Part shown: positions 4,970-6,152 of the stretch, one piece after another
Layout: every line of letters begins with the position of its first letter
Numbering within the stretch: the stretch's first letter is position 1
Assembly: GCA_023426345.1 (NCBI GenBank)
Contig: JAFAAX010000026.1
Span: forward strand, 1-6,152
Length of the DNA: 6,152 nt
Direction of reading: 5' to 3'
DNA from: Actinomycetes bacterium
Lineage (GTDB): Bacteria > Actinomycetota > Actinomycetes > Actinomycetales > Actinomycetaceae
Translations under genes and position numbers: made by a program
Notes under the pieces: model-generated
The model's input: the letters and a program-made list of their open reading frames with translations, nothing else
What the model was told of the DNA's origin: nothing
Database searches by the model: none

Positions 4970-6033
4970 TGACCGGTTTGTTCTGAGTTTAGGTGTTCTT
5001 GGAAGACTTCGGCGGGGGTGAGCCAGCCGAGGCATTTGCGGGGTTGGTCGTTGATCGCGGTGATCACGGTTTGGAGGTCGCTCTCGGTGATCTGGGTGAA
5101 GTCGGTGCCTTTGGGGAAGTAGCGGCGGAGCCTGCCGTTGTGGTGCTCGTTGGTGCCGCGCTGCCAGGAGGAGTACGGGTCGGCGAAGTAGGTGTCCATG
5201 CCGTAGTCCTCGCGTAGTTCGGTGTGCAAGTGCATCTCGGTGCCGTTGTCCATCGTGGTCGAGCATCGTGCGTGTGCGGGTAGCGCCCCGAAGAGCTGTT
5301 TCTGGGCGTTGACGCCGGCGCGGGAGGTGAGGGATGGGACTTTGGTGGCGAGCATCATGCGGGAGTGGCGCTCGACTTCGGTGTGGATGCCGTCGCCTGC
5401 GCTTTTCGTGCCGAGGACACTGTCTCCTTCCCAGTGCCCGAACACGCGCCGCTCGTTCACGGCTTCGGGGCGGTGGTGGATCGAGACTCGGTTCGGGATG
5501 TGCGTGGAATGCACCCGGCGGCCGGAGCGTTTCCGTCGTTTCTTGTGCCCCCGCGGGAGGTACTCGGCCAGGCGGCGGTGGCGCTGGGCGGGGGCGTAGA
5601 TGAACCGGTAGATCGTCTCCGGGCTCGCCTGCATGGCCGGGTCATCGGGGAAGTCGATGCGGGCGCGTCCGGCGATCATCTCCGGGGTCCACCCGTCGCG
5701 TAGCTTGCTGACCAGGTGGGTGATCGCCCGGTCGGTGCTCAGTCTCGTGGGCTGGTGCGAGCGCGCGGCACGCGCGTCGGCCTTGCGCTGTGCTCGCCCG
5801 GCCCGGTACTGCGGCGCGGTGAGATCGCCACCATGCAGGGCGGGGTCGCGGTAGGGGGTGTAGGCGGCGTTCTCGTTCGAGGGCCGCCAGCGTCCTCGAG
5901 CCACTTCGCGTGAGATCGTGGACGCCGGCCGGCCCAGGAGGGCGCCGATCCGGCGCAACGAGAGACCCCGGTCCAGGCCCTTCTCGATCTCGATGCGGTC
6001 GTCAAGGCACAGGTGTGTGTACGGTGATGTCAC
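4951..6033 (-). CDS. IS30 family transposase
   Basis: This DDE transposase of 360 residues catalyses excision and integration of the surrounding element. An N-terminal helix-turn-helix (about residues 10-50, with SLRRIGALLGRPASTISREV at 25-44) should bind the terminal repeats. The catalytic domain carries Asp204 (GHWEGDSVLG), Asp262 (TMDNGTE) and Glu296 (RGTNEHHNG), with 33 residues between the last two, the DD(33)E spacing of the family. FADPYSSWQRGTNE (283-296) and YFPKGTD (305-311) are near-invariant family blocks. All three acidic residues are present and no frameshift is seen, so the enzyme may be active. The start is GTG 6033. An in-frame stop at 6072-6070 and the lack of another start codon between them fix it. 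The only ribosome binding site is AAGG, 12 bases away, inside a foldback leader. Confidence 0.95.
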   Translation of the reverse strand: MTSPYTHLCLDDRIEIEKGLDRGLSLRRIGALLGRPASTISREVARGRWRPSNENAAYTPYRDPALHGGDLTAPQYRAGRAQRKADARAARSHQPTRLSTDRAITHLVSKLRDGWTPEMIAGRARIDFPDDPAMQASPETIYRFIYAPAQRHRRLAEYLPRGHKKRRKRSGRRVHSTHIPNRVSIHHRPEAVNERRVFGHWEGDSVLGTKSAGDGIHTEVERHSRMMLATKVPSLTSRAGVNAQKQLFGALPAHARCSTTMDNGTEMHLHTELREDYGMDTYFADPYSSWQRGTNEHHNGRLRRYFPKGTDFTQITESDLQTVITAINDQPRKCLGWLTPAEVFQEHLNSEQTGQCCTSK

Positions 6034-6034
6034 G

Positions 6035-6087
6035 GGAGCGCGTCGCCTTCTTGATGGTGTGGTAACCGATCAAGTGTGTCGCGCTCC
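6035..6087 (-). promoter_or_regulatory. nested hairpin in front of the transposase start
   Basis: In minus-strand RNA, GGAGCGCG (6087-6080) pairs perfectly with CGCGCUCC (6042-6035), whose end lies one base before the GUG start. Inside it, CUUGAU (6074-6069) pairs with AUCAAG (6055-6050), extended by GGU/ACC across a bulged C. The only Shine-Dalgarno-like AAGG (6049-6046) lies in the internal loop between the two stems. The outer stem abuts the start codon and would hinder initiation. This resembles the foldbacks by which other insertion sequences block translation from transcripts that enter from outside. The regulatory role is inferred. Confidence 0.45.
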
Positions 6088-6124
6088 AGCCTCGTCCACA
6101 CGGATTGCCGCGCGCGAGCCGGGG

Positions 6125-6151
6125 GCGTTGCACTTCAGTTCAGAACTCGGG
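6125..6151 (-). repeat. right terminal inverted repeat of the IS30-family element
   Basis: The reverse complement begins CCCGAGTTCTG and ends with GTGCAAC-G-C, matching the left repeat (4943-4969) at 19 of 27 positions. One base (6152) of flanking sequence remains in the window. This end precedes the transposase leader. Confidence 0.8.
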
Positions 6152-6152
6152 A

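Larger units (their letters stand above)
4943..6151 (-). mobile_element. IS30-family insertion sequence, apparently complete
   Basis: The element is about 1.2 kb, a normal size for the family. It is bounded by imperfect terminal inverted repeats that both begin CCCGA (4943 inward, and 6151 inward on the other strand), and it encodes a single intact DDE transposase on the minus strand. Family members create short target duplications. The three bases left of the element are ATG and the only base visible on the right (6152) is A. A 3-bp duplication is thus possible but cannot be confirmed. The outer end almost coincides with the window end. No passenger gene is present. Confidence 0.85.

Noticed and set aside
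4817..6151. tRNA-associated integrative element or att site
   Set aside because: No integrase or duplicated tRNA 3' end is present. The neighbour is an ordinary IS30-family element located upstream of the tRNA, not within it.
1..6152. CRISPR array, toxin-antitoxin pair, retron or phage defence genes
   Set aside because: No regularly spaced direct repeats, reverse transcriptase or known toxin, antitoxin or defence motifs were seen on either strand.

Overview
The window is very GC-rich and uses GTG as well as ATG starts. One promoter sits so close to its start codon that the mRNA is probably leaderless. The regulator is of the MmyB-like type that is abundant in actinomycetes, and there is a tRNA-Arg(CCG) gene without an encoded CCA. 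Together these point to a high-GC actinomycete (Actinomycetota). Genus cannot be assigned from the sequence alone.

Layout. At 1-118 (minus) is the 5' end of an unidentified gene that runs off the window. It is followed by a palindrome-rich control region and a divergent DUF1697 gene (259-801, plus). A convergent intergenic gap (802-976) holds an unusually regular three-stem foldback element (897-977). Next comes a minus-strand operon. In transcription order it reads carboxymuconolactone decarboxylase-family protein (2712-2359), a candidate 18-codon small ORF (2320-2264), a metal-binding cupin (2259-1828) and an aldo/keto reductase (1831-977). The last two overlap by 4 bp (GTGA). Divergently, from a 134-bp control region, run an MmyB-like XRE-family regulator (2847-3758) and, 2 bp after it, a second aldo/keto reductase of a different subfamily (3761-4747). 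Then come convergent hairpins, tRNA-Arg(CCG) on the minus strand (4889-4817), and an essentially complete IS30-family insertion sequence (4943-6151). The outer end of this element almost coincides with the right end of the window.

How it works together. The CMD-like protein, cupin, two aldo/keto reductases and divergent regulator form one redox/detoxification-type locus. The likely picture is a ligand-responsive regulator controlling enzymes that reduce or rearrange a reactive carbonyl or related small molecule. The substrate is not visible from sequence. The IS30 element inserted just upstream of the tRNA-Arg promoter, leaving its -35/-10 apparently intact, and its transposase is read in the same direction as the tRNA.

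No clear new multi-gene system is present. The least explained signals are the three-way-junction foldback at 897-977, the nested hairpin directly in front of the transposase start, the small ORF between the CMD and cupin genes, and the alternating palindromes over the leftmost promoter.
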